This document shows, piece after piece, positions 51,466 through 64,000 of a stretch of DNA of 64,000 nucleotides (the stretch's first letter is position 1; each line of letters begins with the position of its first letter). Both the position numbers and the translations under genes were made by a program. This DNA is from Numida meleagris (taxonomy: Eukaryota > Chordata > Aves > Galliformes > Numididae): positions 104,890,990 through 104,954,989 of the forward strand of contig NC_034409.1 in NCBI RefSeq assembly GCF_002078875.1, in the 5' to 3' direction. A model generated the notes under the pieces. It made no database searches, had not been told where the DNA came from, and saw only the letters and a list, made by a program, of their open reading frames with translations.

Positions 51466-52759
51466 GTGGGAGGATCCAGGAAACTACAGGCCTGTCAGCC
51501 TGCCTTTGGTGCCAGGGAAAGTTATGAAACAGATCATCTTGATGGAGATCACATGGCAGGTGCAGGACAACTGGGGATCAGGCCCAGTGAGCATGGGTTC
51601 ATGAAAGGCAGGTCCTGTTTGACCAACCTGATCTCCTTCTATGATGGTGGTTGCTGATGTAGTCTACCTAGACTTCAGCAAAACCTTTGACACTGTCTCC
51701 CACAGTATTCTCCTGGGGAAGTTAGCAATTTGTGTCTTGGACAGGTACACTCTTTGCTGGGTAAAGAACTGGCTGGAGGGCCGGGCTCAGAGAGTGGTGG
51801 TGAATGGAGTTAAATTCAGCTGGTGACCGACACGATTGGCATTCCCACGGGTCAGTACTGGGGTCCATCCTGTACAATATCTTTATTGATGATGTGGACA
51901 AGGGGATTGAGAGCACCCTCAGTAAATCTGCAAATGATACCAAGTTGGCAAGAAGTGTCAATCTGCCTTGGGGTAGGAAGGCTCTACAGAGGGTTCTGGG
52001 CTATCTGGATTGATAGGCTGAGAAGTTCAACAAGACTAAGTGCCAGGTCCTGCACTTTGACCACAACAATGCCAGGCAGAGTGGCTGGAAGACTGCATTG
52101 AGGAAATGGAGCTGGGGGTGTTGGTCAATGCTTGGCTGAGCATGAGCCAGCAGTGTGCCCAGACAGCTTAAAAGGCCAAAGGCATCCTGACTTGTATAAG
52201 AAATAGTGTATCCAGTAGGATCAAGGAGATGATTGTGCCTCCGTACTCAGCTCTGCTGAGGTTGCACCTTGAGCACTGTGCTCAGTTTTGGGCCCCTCAC
52301 TACAAGAAAGATACTGAGGCCCTGGAGCTTGTTCAGAGAAGGGCAATAAAGCTGTGAGGGGTCTGGAGCACAATTCTGATGAGGAGCAGATGAGGGAACT
52401 GGGATTGCTCAGTCTTGGAGAAGAGGAGGCTCAGGGGAGACCTTACTGCTCTCTACAACTGTCTGAAAGTAGATTGTGGTGAGGTGGGGACTGGCCTCAT
52501 CTCCCATGTAACTTGCAATAAGACCAGAGGGAATAGCCTCAAGTTGCACTAGGGGAGGTTCAGGTTGGAAAGAGTGGTGAGGCACTGGAGTGGGCTGCCC
52601 AGGGAGGTGGTTGAGTCACCACCACTCCTGGAGGTGTTCAAGAAACGTTTAGGTGTGGTACTAAGGGACATGGTTTAGTGGGGAAATATTTGTGGTAGGT
52701 GGACAGTTGGACTAGATGATCTTGGAGGTCTTTTCCAATCTTGGTGATTCTATGATTCA
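51466..52759 (+). mobile_element. CR1 LINE, RT domain to 3' end (plus strand)
   Basis: The copy starts at about 51468 (ggatccaggaaactacaggc, RT fingers) and runs to the 3' terminus ttggtgattctatgattcag at about 52759. Decayed RT peptides lie in sequence: AFGARESYETDHLDG near 51500, VYLDFSKTFDTVSHSILL at about 51660-51715, [17 protein letters not shown] at about 51850-51900, and [11 protein letters not shown] at about 51925-51960, where the catalytic FADD has become SAND. Frames shift between these blocks (at least two frameshifts), so it is inactive. The 3' part (gggctgcccagggaggtggt, ggactagatgatcttggagg) is well preserved, making this the longest and one of the least diverged CR1 copies here. 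Confidence 0.95.
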
Positions 52760-55700
52760 GATCAAGATTGATTTCATTGGACTACAGTAGTTATAACTAT
52801 TTTATGCCAAATAAAGCACTCCATGCTGGTGTTCTGACTAGGGAAGTTTGCAAGCATCTCCTTCTACACAGTCTTCTCTTATTGCCAAACACTTGTCTGA
52901 CATCTCCAGTTCTTTCTCCCCCACACCCTTCTCTAATATCAGCAGGGTGCCATTTGCATCAGAGCATGTCTAACATGAACTAAATCAAGAGATTTCAAAT
53001 AGAGCTATTCCATGAATAAGACAGATTTGCTCTGCTTCACAGTTCTGGAATGAAGTAACTGGATTGTGAAATTGCTGTTTTCTGTTACTGTCACCTATGC
53101 AGATACCAATTTTCACGCAGCTTTCTGATACATTTAACAAAAACGCTAATAACTGTGTTAAGGTGAGAACTCAGCATCATTTTAAAATAGCACAGCTCTA
53201 ATCCCACTAAAAGAAATTATCTTGATGGCTCCACTCCCCGGATGGTAGCAAGCAGCAGCTTCTTGAATAAAACTTCACAACTATGATTTATTTGTAAACA
53301 ATGTAAATAGGGCAAATTTCTGCTCTCATAAAGAATCCTTTGCACCAACTGACATGAGAGATGTCAACTAAAAGCACAGTGTTTGAACAATCATGTGAGT
53401 GCTGGTGAAGAGAGAAAAATAATAAGTTTCCCTCCTCCACACACAGTCCCTCATCTTCATGCTTGCTGTAGAGCACATAGTCCTTCACAGTCATTTCTAC
53501 TAGACGTCTTCTCTTTTCTAGTTAGTTTCCACAGCAAACTCATCTAAACAGGACTACTAAATTCAGATGAAAATCTCAGACTCTGCTGGCAGAGACTAAA
53601 ATCAAGCAAGAGAAAATATCTGCAGGTTATTAGTTGGTCTCCCAGCCAGGAATACAGACATTTCCAAAACTCTGCTTTCATGAAAGTTTCCAACTGTTTA
53701 CATCAGCCTGAAACAGTACTGCAGCTTGCTTTTCATTATGCCCCCTGATCTGCTACAATCTTAACTCACACAAATTTCTCAGATAAGCTCTTCTTGTACA
53801 TAACTGCACCAATGACAATTCCACATACACAACCACAAAAAAGGCATGCTATTTATATCTAACAAAAGATTTTTCAGTTCAATTAGCTGCATTTTCCTAG
53901 AGAACTATATAGGGGGTTTCTCTGGCAATCTGCAATTTTTCACTGGGCAGTACTTCAAAATGGTGGTCCTCATTTGTGTTGCTCACTCCTGGAAAGGACA
54001 CAGTGCTCATGTCACAGTAAAAGAACAGCAACTATCACAAATTGACCTTTAAATTATCTATCAGGAGTAACTGTGCATGAAAAGGAAATATTGCATCCCT
54101 AGCAAAACAAACCAATGAACCACCCACATGAACTAGCACTTATCCTATGCAGTGCAAATGAAATAGTGGTATATAGTCATCCAGTCACCTAACCACAGTA
54201 AGGAAATATTGTTTCCTCAGAGGAATTCTTTCTCAAAGTCTCTGTTTAAGCACTTCATACTTCCATAATTCTGTCATAAGTACTTGGCAGAAGCTGTAAT
54301 ACAAACATAATGAATGGCAACCCTTACCAGATTACAAACTATAGTCTCCGAAACTTGGGCCTCTAGAGACGTCTATTTTATATAGCAGTTTCATACGTGT
54401 AGAGATGTATCCAAGTGAAGCTGGAAGCTACAGCTGCCAGAAGCACAGTAGTCGCTTAACTATATTCCTAGTTCTAAGCATCGCTGCTATTAGAGGAGGA
54501 TACTGGGAGAGGATGTTGTGACAACACATAAAAATTTTGGGAAGTATTTCACAGCGTTCAGCGAGTTTACTGGAAGATCTCTTATCCTTTTCTTTGCTAC
54601 TATTTCCAAGGTGTTGTCTTGTCAGACATCATAAACAAGAGATCTGTGAGATAATCTCTAGCCAGAAGTTTAGAGCTGATGAAACTGAGCTTACTAATGT
54701 TCAAAAAGATTCTTGGAAGGACCAAAGGCACGTATAGGATACTTGGAGAAAGTTTCATTTACTCTTCCCAAAACCATGCAGATGGACCACTGAAACAGTT
54801 TCAGAAGTGGCATTTTTCCACCACTCTGTTACAGAATTAAATTAGAGCAAGAAACCCACTTCAGTTAAGTAGGGAGTGGGTCAAGGGGTGCAATCTGTAT
54901 TCCCAGCAGAGCTTCCAAGGATTTCCTCTTGCTTACCTTTCTATTGGGCACAACACAAACATTCCTATAAACAAATATCAAAAAATTTGTTATCAGTGTT
55001 ATTAGAAATAAATGTCCAAATATCAAGAGCACAATTTTCTTCTCGTAGTAACCTAAAAGCAACTAATCAGAAATCTTCCATGTTATGAATCAGATATCAT
55101 GTGTTTTACACCCTCTCTATGTAACAGGTCTAGAAATTACGTATCATTTACCATGTTTTGTTAAGAAAAATTCAGCACAAACCATTTCTCACCATCCTCT
55201 GCAGCACTCTTCCCCTTCAAACATTAACATGAACTCTTGGTTTTCAGAGGGCCAACAATGTTTACTTCAGACATTTCTTCTTAGGGTGAGTAACATAATA
55301 ATACAAAAGCAATTTAGAAAGATGCTTGCTGATCATTATGTGCACGTGGAAGAGGGTACACCTTTGGCTTTCTACTTTTGCATCTCTGTACTATTATACT
55401 ATCTGAGAAACTACATTTTCCACAAACATTTATACTCCTTACTTTGCAATTTTTATTCAACATCCTGTAATGCACATAGAACTATAAATTTTCCATAAAG
55501 AGGACAATTGGACTGATGTCACTTAGAACCTGATAAACAAATTTCATTTTAGTTATTTTTTGGGACAATTTTGAAAATGAAGCCTAACGAGTCAAATCCT
55601 AAGCACTGAAATAATGTTATTTTAGTAAATCTCTGTCAATACAATGAAAAAGAGCTCCCTCCAAATTTTCCCAATTTTAGTCTGTCACAAAGCTGTAAAG

Positions 55701-58700
55701 AAAAAATGCACAAAATTACAACAACTAAAGTTACAAGGATGGTGAACAAATTACACTTATTTTTCTCAAATATGTTATATCCCAGCTTTACTGGAATGCT
55801 CTCATTTGTCCCTGAAAACACACAGCACAATATTCACTTATTAAAAACTTCAAGGAAGATCCTTGAGAATTATTATTGATAGTATCCAGAACAGGACTAA
55901 GTTTGCTCAAATCCAAAGCATGAAGAAATCAGAGAACAATTTTGTTTATCAACTTATTCATATAAAAGTATGAAATGAATGCCTTAAAGCATCATGAAAC
56001 CATTTCAAAAGATTAAATTTTGTCACATAAAAGACTAGGAAAAAAAAACTTGCTTCCTTTCATAAGCCATCCCATGCTTATGTTATTAAAGCTTACACAT
56101 GCAAATACATTTTGTATACTCAAGTGTACTTGAGTACATTCTAAACAAAAAGCTCAAATATCTTCTATCAGATGTATACATTGAAATATAATTGCCGCAA
56201 AATAAGCTATTATATTTAGAGACTAGCACTTTCTATCCTGGAAGCAAAATTCTGAAGCACATGAAGGAGGGAAAAAAAAATTATTCAAGAAAACCCAAGT
56301 TGGACTGTCAAATTCCCACATTAAGGAAGGTCAAATTATACTTCCAGTTACAGTCTGTAGTCTCAATTTGTATAACTAGAGCCTACTGATAACAATTGCA
56401 GATTTGCAGAAAAAAAAAAAAAAAAAGCAAGGCTGGAACATGACCCACATACAAACAATAACTTTAGGCCTCACTCATGCATCAAGTTCTACTTTGTAAC
56501 TACCCATAAAGCCACAAACAGCCTCAGCAAGAAGTTAAGTGATTCGACATGCAAGTAAAAACATACGCAAGTCAGTCTTGAAGCAGCAGACAAAATATGG
56601 CAAAGAAAATATTACACCAAGTACTTTATGGCTGGGACTATTTCTCTCCTTAAGTTATGAGTTCATTTCCATGCAGAACTTAAATTTGTGGAAACTGTTG
56701 TAGCACAGTAGAAACAAGGCTTTAAACTATGATTGGCAACTAGATAATAATAAAAAAAAATTCAGGGAGAAAAAAAAAAAATGCAAAATCAACTAGATCG
56801 ATCACAGCCACCAAAAATAAGGTAGCTGGTCTCCAAGAAGGACAGGTAAGGACCTTTACTGTTGGAAAATTAGGCTACTTATGCTATTTACTTATACAAT
56901 CTGCTTGAGGCTGTCAGTTCTTTGGACTCCTGAATGATCAAAAGAACTAAGGATTTGGACACAGTGAAGAGCAAAACAAAATAAAAACATATTATCATTT
57001 CTGACAGACGGTGACAATATTTTTTTTTTTAGAGAGATGAACAAGCAGAACAGAATTTCTTTCCTCACTCAAACTTACTTATGAACTATGGTCTAGCAGA
57101 AGAGAAAGCAGTACAGAGAGGAAGAGAAATTGAAGGAGGGAAACAGGTTCTAGTCAGTAGGTTTTGACAAAAGACTGAAACTGTTGTATATCCAAGATTA
57201 TGGACTGGCTGAATCTGAAGGAGAAAAAACTGGCAGTAGAAGCAAGTAAGGTATCCTAAGAATTTCTTGTGTTCTGCTTGAAACGCAAGACCTTAATATG
57301 TGCATCTGCCATACAGCTGGTGGTTTAAAGCTTACGTAGGTAGAATCAGAGTGGGCACAGAACTAGCTCACATTTTCTGAAACCAAATCCAACTCAGATT
57401 ACTGGCAAATAATGCAGACACCACACATATCCCTAGTAACACGAATATCAGTGTTTCAAAACTGCCCTCCAGAATTCATTCACACAGAAAAAAAAAAATA
57501 TATGTACATGTAAGTAATGCTAGGAAGACCTAATACAGTATGTAATATGGTCCAGCGCAGAAATCTATGCACAAATGGCATAACACAAATAATCACCTAC
57601 TTAGGAAAAACCACATCTAGGGATCATATTCCTACCCTTCTTGTAACGAGGTGGGTATGAGCCACTGCACAAGATGGTTAATGTATTTCAAAACCTAAAA
57701 ACCAGAACGAAGGACCCCAGATTTACTAGAGCACATAAAACTGAAAACACACTAAGCAAATATTTTTGCCTCACAGCTCACTCCCTTGATGACACTAATA
57801 TGACAAAATAAAAAAAAGATCTTTAGTAATACTGAAGTACATAATAGATTGAAAGTAAAACAATGAAAGTTTGTGATTTTTTAAAATTAACAGACTTCTT
57901 AATACGGAACCTTCCCAATTTAGTTTTATTAATAGTTATGTGGTTGAAGCTTATAAAGACATTCACAAAAAGATTTTTGTAAATCAGTATTTAATGATTC
58001 TGCTAAATACAGAAAAAAAAAACCCACTCTGGTTTACCAAAGACTAGTTCATTCGTGTCACCTACTGCTGCGCTGGGTCTTACTGCCTGCTGACTATAAA
58101 GCCAGCTAAAATGAGACAACACACCCAACAGGCTAGCCTGCAAGCTAGATGGCATCTCTTCTGTGAAATCCAGAGGAGGGTGCCTGGAGCACAGCCTGCC
58201 AAAACCCAACTTTGTATTCCACCAAATTAACACACACTGTGAAGTCTCCTGTGCCAGCAGTCATTAGACACGGAGTGAGAGATAAACACATGCTGCATTC
58301 AAAGTTCAGTTGAACTATCTCATAGTACAAGGAAAAGCGAAAAAGAAATTACAGGTAGTTTGACTTCTGATTTCTTTTTATTTTATACATCTCTGACCTA
58401 GGATCTAGTAATCTGAATCTAGCTTATGCTTTCTTTGTGTAATTACTATGGCTGTAAAGAAACTTCTCTATTTCCAGGAAGGATTTGATAGGTAGTAAAT
58501 GCAGCTGCACATCAAGCCAAGTAATTAAGACAACGTGGTTCTAGACCCAGTAAACATTACCTTCATTTCTACATTTCTTGTTGTAACACCATCTAAACTT
58601 ATATACACACATATAAAATACATTAAGGTGAGGAACAGAATGAGGTGTACGTTTCAAGTATGGGAAGAATTCCACCAAGGATTTTAATTAAAGTTATAGA

Positions 58701-60427
58701 GCCTTGCATTGGTAGAAAGTCTCCTTGACATGAGTTAGAGAACAGTTAAATAAAGGGAAAATTTACATTCAAAATCTTGAAAAATCTAGGGTTACTGCAC
58801 TTTATGGGCCATGTCTAATTTGTATGTGGCACATCTGGTATAATAGATATGATATACAAGCAGGCAAATATTTGAAGTAACAAGTGTTTCTTGGTATTAA
58901 AATAAACACCTCAGCACTTCAAATTTTTGCTCAGCAATTTCTCCTCAGTGGGAGAGGAAGCAGGGCAGGAAGGGCACTTATCTACTGTTACACTTTACCA
59001 CTTATGAATTATCACTCATTCACTGAGATTTCTAGTTTGAAACCCAAAGAAAAACTTCAGCCAGTAGAAAGCATTCCATTTCACTTCGTTCATGCTCACA
59101 GTATTTCTCTGCTTAACTTGGCAAAACATCAAAACAGAACATTTTCACCCTTCTTAACCTCTACTGTTGGCACACCAGTTTATTAAGCTAATGGCTCAGC
59201 ATAAATTACTGCTTTCCACCCCCAAACCAATATAATTCTATTGTTACGAATACTTTCAATTACAGCTTCTGCTGTCTACAGAATATTTATCTTCTTCACG
59301 TGTAAAGGGCCGTAGTTCTCAGTTATAGTTTTTTAGGCTACAGTTTATCCAGTCCCTGTTGAAAAATAATTTGCAAATGATTATATATTATCTGTTCTGA
59401 TCACTGCTGAATGTTGAAAATTCTAAAGGGTACATAATCCAAAAAACGATTTATCAGGCAGAATCCTAATGTTCCAGTTATCTGTATTCTCAAAACTGCC
59501 TAGCATATTTTCTGCACTCATGCCACATTGGGGAAAAAAAAAAAAAAAGAAAAGAAAAGAAAAAAGAAAAAAGAACAATCTGGAGCATTAATAAACCTCC
59601 TTTGTGGAGCTAATGATGACCAGCAGACATTCTCCCAGACTGAATAATTTTACAGCCAACATTTATCAGAACCCACTTACTGACTGATCTGGACTTCATA
59701 AAAAGAAGTCTTCAGTTGTCTTCCAAGTTTACTTATTCTTCTCCACCCATTCTCTAGCCTTAAAAAGTATTCATTGGTTATAAGGAGAATAAGCTGGCAA
59801 AAAATAACAGAGAAGATAGAGAAAGCATGCAAACTCTTAATGACATACATCAGACATATGTGTAATTTACACATTTCAAGACAGTTGATCTGACACAGAC
59901 AAAAGGAAGTGACATTTAAGATTTCTCTCATTCTTTCTATAGTATTTAACCATTACAACTTACTAATTTCAAACTGTGCTCAGAACTGCAAGATTAAAAG
60001 CAGACTAATGATCAGTTTTAAGAAATAAAGTACAGAAAAGGCTACAATCAATGAAGTTTACCAAGACAAGCTTTGTTTTTTTGGTTGTTTTTTTTCCTAT
60101 CATATACCAGGTCAAGCTCTGAGTTCAGAAGTGAAATATGATTGATTTCTCCTAATTCAATTTTCTTCTGAATATGGCCAGCATTATCTTACCTATCAGT
60201 CAGCAACTACTAGATATGTTTTAACATGAAATTAGTTCTTTAAAAAGAAAAAAAGACACACATTACTAATTAGTGACAGAGGCTCTTATTAATTAGCGGA
60301 GAAAGTAAATTGTATCTTCTCCATTTCAAACATAAACCAAATTGAACCAAAACCAGAAAATAAACAAAAATTACTGACAAAGCAAAATAGTGGAAAGCTG
60401 TGTGAAAGGTACTGGAAACAGCAGTGG
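52760..60427. other. Unique AT-rich intron sequence
   Basis: No gene or transposon was recognised. Homopolymers: A17 at 56410-56426, A-rich 56752-56782, and AAAAG-type 59534-59575. The longest open frame, 55085-55498 (137 codons, plus), has no signal peptide, domain or splice context that I can identify and is probably chance. A 20-bp near-palindrome (tactcaagt / acttgagta with a 2-nt centre) lies near 56118-56138. Confidence 0.6.
59534..59575. repeat. A-rich AAAAG microsatellite
   Basis: An A15 run continues into AAAAG and AAAAAAG units for about 42 bp in total. Confidence 0.88.
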
Positions 60428-60609
60428 TGCAAAACTGGCACAGGCTGCGCAGAGAAGCTGTGGTGCCCCATCCCTGGAGGCCCTTAAGGCCAGGTTGGAT
60501 GGGGCCGTGGGCAGCCTGAGCTGGTGGGGGGCAGCCCTGCCCATGGCAGCACAGGGCTGGGTGGGCTTTTGAGATCCCTTCCAACTCAAACCATTCAGCG
60601 ATTCTATGA
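60428..60609 (+). mobile_element. CR1 LINE 3'-end fragment (CR1-F-like)
   Basis: The plus-strand words ggcacaggctgcgcagagaa, ccatccctggaggcccttaa, and aggttggatggggccgtggg are the CR1-F 3' untranslated consensus. The copy ends in ttcagcgattctatga at about 60608. Heavy 5' truncation to about 180 bp is usual for CR1. The overlapping open frames on both strands (60270-60613) are shadows of this repeat. Confidence 0.95.
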
Positions 60610-60799
60610 ACACAGATTAAGAAGTAGAATCAACTTATCTGTAAGGTTTTAATGCCTTTTGTGCACCCAAAGTTACAGCTGCTTAGATTAACAGTAGTTC
60701 AGATTAGAGCAATTTTATAATATCATCGTTGGTGCTATGAAGGCCATGTTTGGCTACTAAGCAGAGTAATTCCTTACCTTCCTTCACTGGAAATGTTTA

Positions 60800-60819
60800 A
60801 AACAACAACAACAACAACT
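60800..60819. repeat. (CAA)n microsatellite
   Basis: About six uninterrupted AAC/CAA trinucleotide units. Confidence 0.9.
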
Positions 60820-61586
60820 ACCACCTAAAAACACCAAACCCTCAAGAACATTGCATGCCATGAAATAGCTATGACAATATATTCTATAATCAATTTTCAT
60901 TTGTGCAGGTACAGCACACAGCTCTGTGGAAATCTGAGTGAACTGAACAAACTTCAGTTCCGTGGGACAAAATCAGCATAGCCAGTTAAAAGATAACTGG
61001 TTCTGTAGCAACCTGTTTGTATTGCAAAATGGTTTCGATATATGAGAAAATCAGGTCTAAGGTTTAAGCAATTGATTACATGGATGAAATATTATAGCTG
61101 AAAGATAAATATGACAGTATATAAAATATGCTGTTTTCTTTAACGAAACCCACAGGCCATCTGATATACCAGTAAGTTTTAGGGGCTGTAGAAATTGGTC
61201 AATGAAATTCCCTTTTGAAATTAAAACTGCCTATTCTAGTATTTGAATAAAGATAGTAAAGGATGGAAATTGTTACAGTTGGGTAGAATATATTTTGAAG
61301 CTTCCCTATTGTCACGAAGCATACCATTTAATGAATTACACATGAAATTCAGTAAGTACAACACAATATGTTGTACACCACGCTTTCAAAATTATGAAAT
61401 AACAGCAATTTGGGGGATTCTGATTAAGTATTCAAAGATGCTTCTGATGACTTAAAAGTTTATTTTTAGCTGCCTTTTTAATCAAGAAAACCAGAACATC
61501 ATAATCTGAAGATTCAGTTACAATGTAATAAAAAATTATTTTTCACCTGAAAAAAACGAAGTCCTCTCCTCATACTTCACAATTTT

Positions 61587-61610
61587 CAAACAAACAAACA
61601 AACAAACAAA
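61587..61610. repeat. (CAAA)n microsatellite
   Basis: About six uninterrupted AAAC/CAAA tetranucleotide units. Confidence 0.92.
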
Positions 61611-64000
61611 TAGAAATGGAATCACCACACGCTTAAGTGGAGTTATTACCAACCTCTTTTACTTCAGAACAAAAAAAAAACAACTAAAATACTAAAAAAT
61701 TATCTTTCAGTATATAATTTGCCATTTCATCAATGGAATATTATACTTCTCGCAAATAATTGGTTTGCTAAGCACTCTTGACAACACGAAGATTTTTTCC
61801 CAATTAATACTGCAACCTTTTTACATGTCACTTATTTTACCTTAATGTTTGTTAAGGAAATATTCAGTAAATACAGATTTGTTTCCCCCAAATATCATAT
61901 TTTTATTTCCTCCTTCCTATATCTCAGCCTCAATCTCCCTACTTCTTTTTTTCCTTTCTCTTCTTGTTTTCTTTTCACTACTCTCATTTTAATTCCTCCA
62001 TGAATGGATAGAATAGATACACTGATGATCCATTCAGACATGAACTAGAAAGGTCTATACAACAGCCTACAGTTGTATTCCACAGCTATTTAATGTAAGA
62101 TCCAATAAAGGTTTTGTGTTTGCTAAAAAAGCTTTCAAAATATTTGTGGGTTTTTTTTGTTTGTTTTGCTTCTGTTGTGTTTTCTTTTAAATGTTTTTGT
62201 TTGCTTGTTTAATGTCAAATAGTATCATCAGTAAAATATAGGTTTGGTTCAAGTTTACAAAAAAAACATTTGGAAGTTCATCCACATTTAATTCTTAAGC
62301 AACAAGAACAATACCAGTAAATTCTTTTGAAAGCAACATGAGGTACTGTATTTTATAGCAATCCTGGGGATCACAAAACTGCAGAGGGGGAACCTCAGTT
62401 TTTACACACCATTCTACAGGCCAAGACATTTCAGGCTAAATGATATGAGGTGTGATAAATGCAAGGGTTCGTTTGAATACAAACAGATTCTTAAAATATT
62501 TTAACTAGGAGTATAAGTGAAAATAAATTAGGCCAGTGGGATTTAAGAAAAGAATTCAGATTCTGTGGGATTTTCTTATTTTACTGCTTAAGTTAGAAAT
62601 TATGCAAGCTTTGAAAGGTTTAGGCACTGGAAACAATCAGTGAATTATTCTGAAACCAAATAACTATCTTCTGACTGTCAGCATAAGAATAAAAATACCT
62701 CAGTATGTTTAACAGCACTGAAACAGGTGCTGGTTAAAATTCTTCAACACAGTCATGCTGTAAGTTTGTGAGATCCTACCTTAGCTCCTACAGTGTTACA
62801 ATGCTAAACCTTCTTTCTTTTTTCTTTTTTGGCAAGGGCAAAGAGATGGAGATGTACTAAATGGAAACTGAAAGCCATGACCTAACTTCACGCTTCTAAG
62901 AAATTTGATTATGTTCTTCTCCTTGTATAGTTAGAATGAGAAACTGGCATCTCCACAGAATCATGCACACTCTGTGTCTGTACCTAATTTTAGTTCAGAG
63001 TTCAGATCTTTGTTGTAGTTTCAATTAAAACAGATAAAGCCGAAACCTAGTACATAACATGTTTCTGTCTGATAAGAGGGATTCTTCCCATCAGGTTGCT
63101 AAAATCAGACAAAAAATTACTCTGTAGACGTAATTCTACTTCCAAGACTGAAGTAGGCCCTATGCAACCACTGAAACTACAGTGGCCAGAAGACTTGCCA
63201 AAGCAAAGTGCAAGGCTCAACTTCTCCAACCAGTTCCAAACTCCCATTTTCTGAAAAAAAAAGAAAAAATAGGGAGTCTGTTTGGAACTTGCATGTGCTG
63301 AATATCCCCAGCACATCTCCTTAATACATCTACAGTGTAAGAAACATGCAGTGTCTAGACAAATTGATTCGTTATTAGTTCCTAAACTGAGGCTTCCTCA
63401 TCTGCACACGTGGGCAACCTATTAACAGAACACATTATCACATCACTTCGATACCCTCCTCCCAGTGCATCTGAATACCTAACTGCTATTTCGTTACATC
63501 TTTTTTGCAACATCTTTAATTTTTTAGTAGTCTAATGATTCCATTACAGTAAAGAGGATTGGAGAGAAATGCAGCTCCACTGGTTGCCAAAGCACTGAGC
63601 TACTTGGCAAGGTAAACTGTGGAGGTGGGGAGGCTGTTTTATCTGACTACATTATCAAGATATTTAGTCTTCTAGCAGTTTATCTCCCCTTTTTAAGTCA
63701 ATCGGTCAAATCACACTGATTTACATTCATCTTACTTATTATCATAAACACATCATTACTTTATCAGAGGCAATACTCTGATCTGAATTTGGACTCATGG
63801 CAAGACAGCAGGTTTCGAAGCACACAGAAAGCAATGTGATGAACACGATGATAGCCCTAACTGATACACGTCCACACTGACACCATAGAATTGACTTTGT
63901 ATTGATTAACAATTAAACAATTAAAATGATTGAAAAAGCACAAAAGTGTCTTTACTTTCTCCTCTCTCAAAGGAGCTCCTTACTCATAACTTACACATTT

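Larger units (their letters stand above)
7639..64000 (-). other. HLCS: Very long HLCS intron (inferred), open to the right
   Basis: From the acceptor at 7639-7640 to the end of the window I found no further HLCS coding exon. The large N-terminal coding exons known in vertebrate HLCS would give minus-strand frames longer than anything here, so they must lie beyond 64000. Vertebrate HLCS is known for very long 5' introns. This interval of more than 56 kb is therefore intron, holding all the repeats described below plus unique AT-rich DNA. A small missed exon, or a nested non-coding gene, cannot be excluded without alignment or RNA data. Confidence 0.65.
60610..64000. other. Unique AT-rich intron sequence to the window end
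   Basis: No gene was recognised. Microsatellites: (CAA)n at 60800-60819 and (CAAA)n at 61587-61610; a T/G-rich stretch lies at 62148-62212. Open frames at 61243-61455 (plus) and 63047-63316 (minus) have no recognisable similarity and do not match the expected N-terminal part of HLCS. Confidence 0.6.

Noticed and set aside
51641..52101. Reverse-transcriptase-like frames considered as an active retroelement
   Set aside because: Frameshifts between RT blocks and loss of the catalytic FADD (SAND here) show a dead CR1 copy.
55085..55498. Longest ATG-initiated open frame, 137 codons, plus strand
   Set aside because: No domain, signal peptide or compositional bias of a real protein; opposite strand to HLCS within an AT-rich intron; length within chance expectation for 64 kb.
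60270..60613. Overlapping frames with collagen-like proline/alanine-rich peptides
   Set aside because: They are translations of a CR1 3' untranslated fragment.

Overview
The window reads as AT-rich, intron-dominated vertebrate nuclear DNA, almost certainly from a bird. The recognisable interspersed repeats are mainly CR1 LINEs of avian type, with 3' ends built on ATTCTATGATTCT-like repeats and the usual heavy 5' truncation. There is also one hAT-Charlie-like DNA transposon and one much older L3/CR1-type relic. I saw no Alu, B1 or L1. There are no operons, rRNA or CRISPR arrays, and no long open reading frame.

The only gene I can support is HLCS (holocarboxylase synthetase, biotin-protein ligase) on the minus strand. 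Three consecutive coding exons lie at 7571-7638, 6540-6700 and 3196-3310. They are in frame across both introns, have canonical AG/GT splice sites, and encode the core of the catalytic domain: the GKGRGGNVW biotin/adenylate-binding segment and the KWPND...GGVLV segment. The last catalytic exon(s) and the C-terminal domain must lie left of position 1. The N-terminal coding exons must lie right of 64000, unless I missed a short one. Positions 7639-64000 are therefore read as one very large HLCS intron.

Layout: 1-7638, HLCS exons with short introns. 10970-13337, an old plus-strand CR1 split by a Charlie-like element at 11347-12058. 17531-18834, a minus-strand CR1 carrying a younger CR1 3'-end fragment inside it. 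25752-26412, a chimeric minus-strand CR1. 26900-27530, a unique stretch with a long imperfect hairpin at 27027-27117, the best candidate here for an undescribed element. 29905-30060, an L3/CR1 relic. 34040-34720, unique sequence that looks like a conserved non-coding element. 44803-44888, an exon-like segment with strong splice sites on the HLCS strand but no open frame. 51466-52759, a long plus-strand CR1. 60428-60609, a short CR1 tail. The rest is unique AT-rich intron with scattered homopolymers and microsatellites.

I had no alignment or folding tools. Repeat families and HLCS were recognised from memory of their consensus sequences, and element ends are approximate unless stated. The ATG-initiated open frames outside HLCS and CR1 are short and look like chance.
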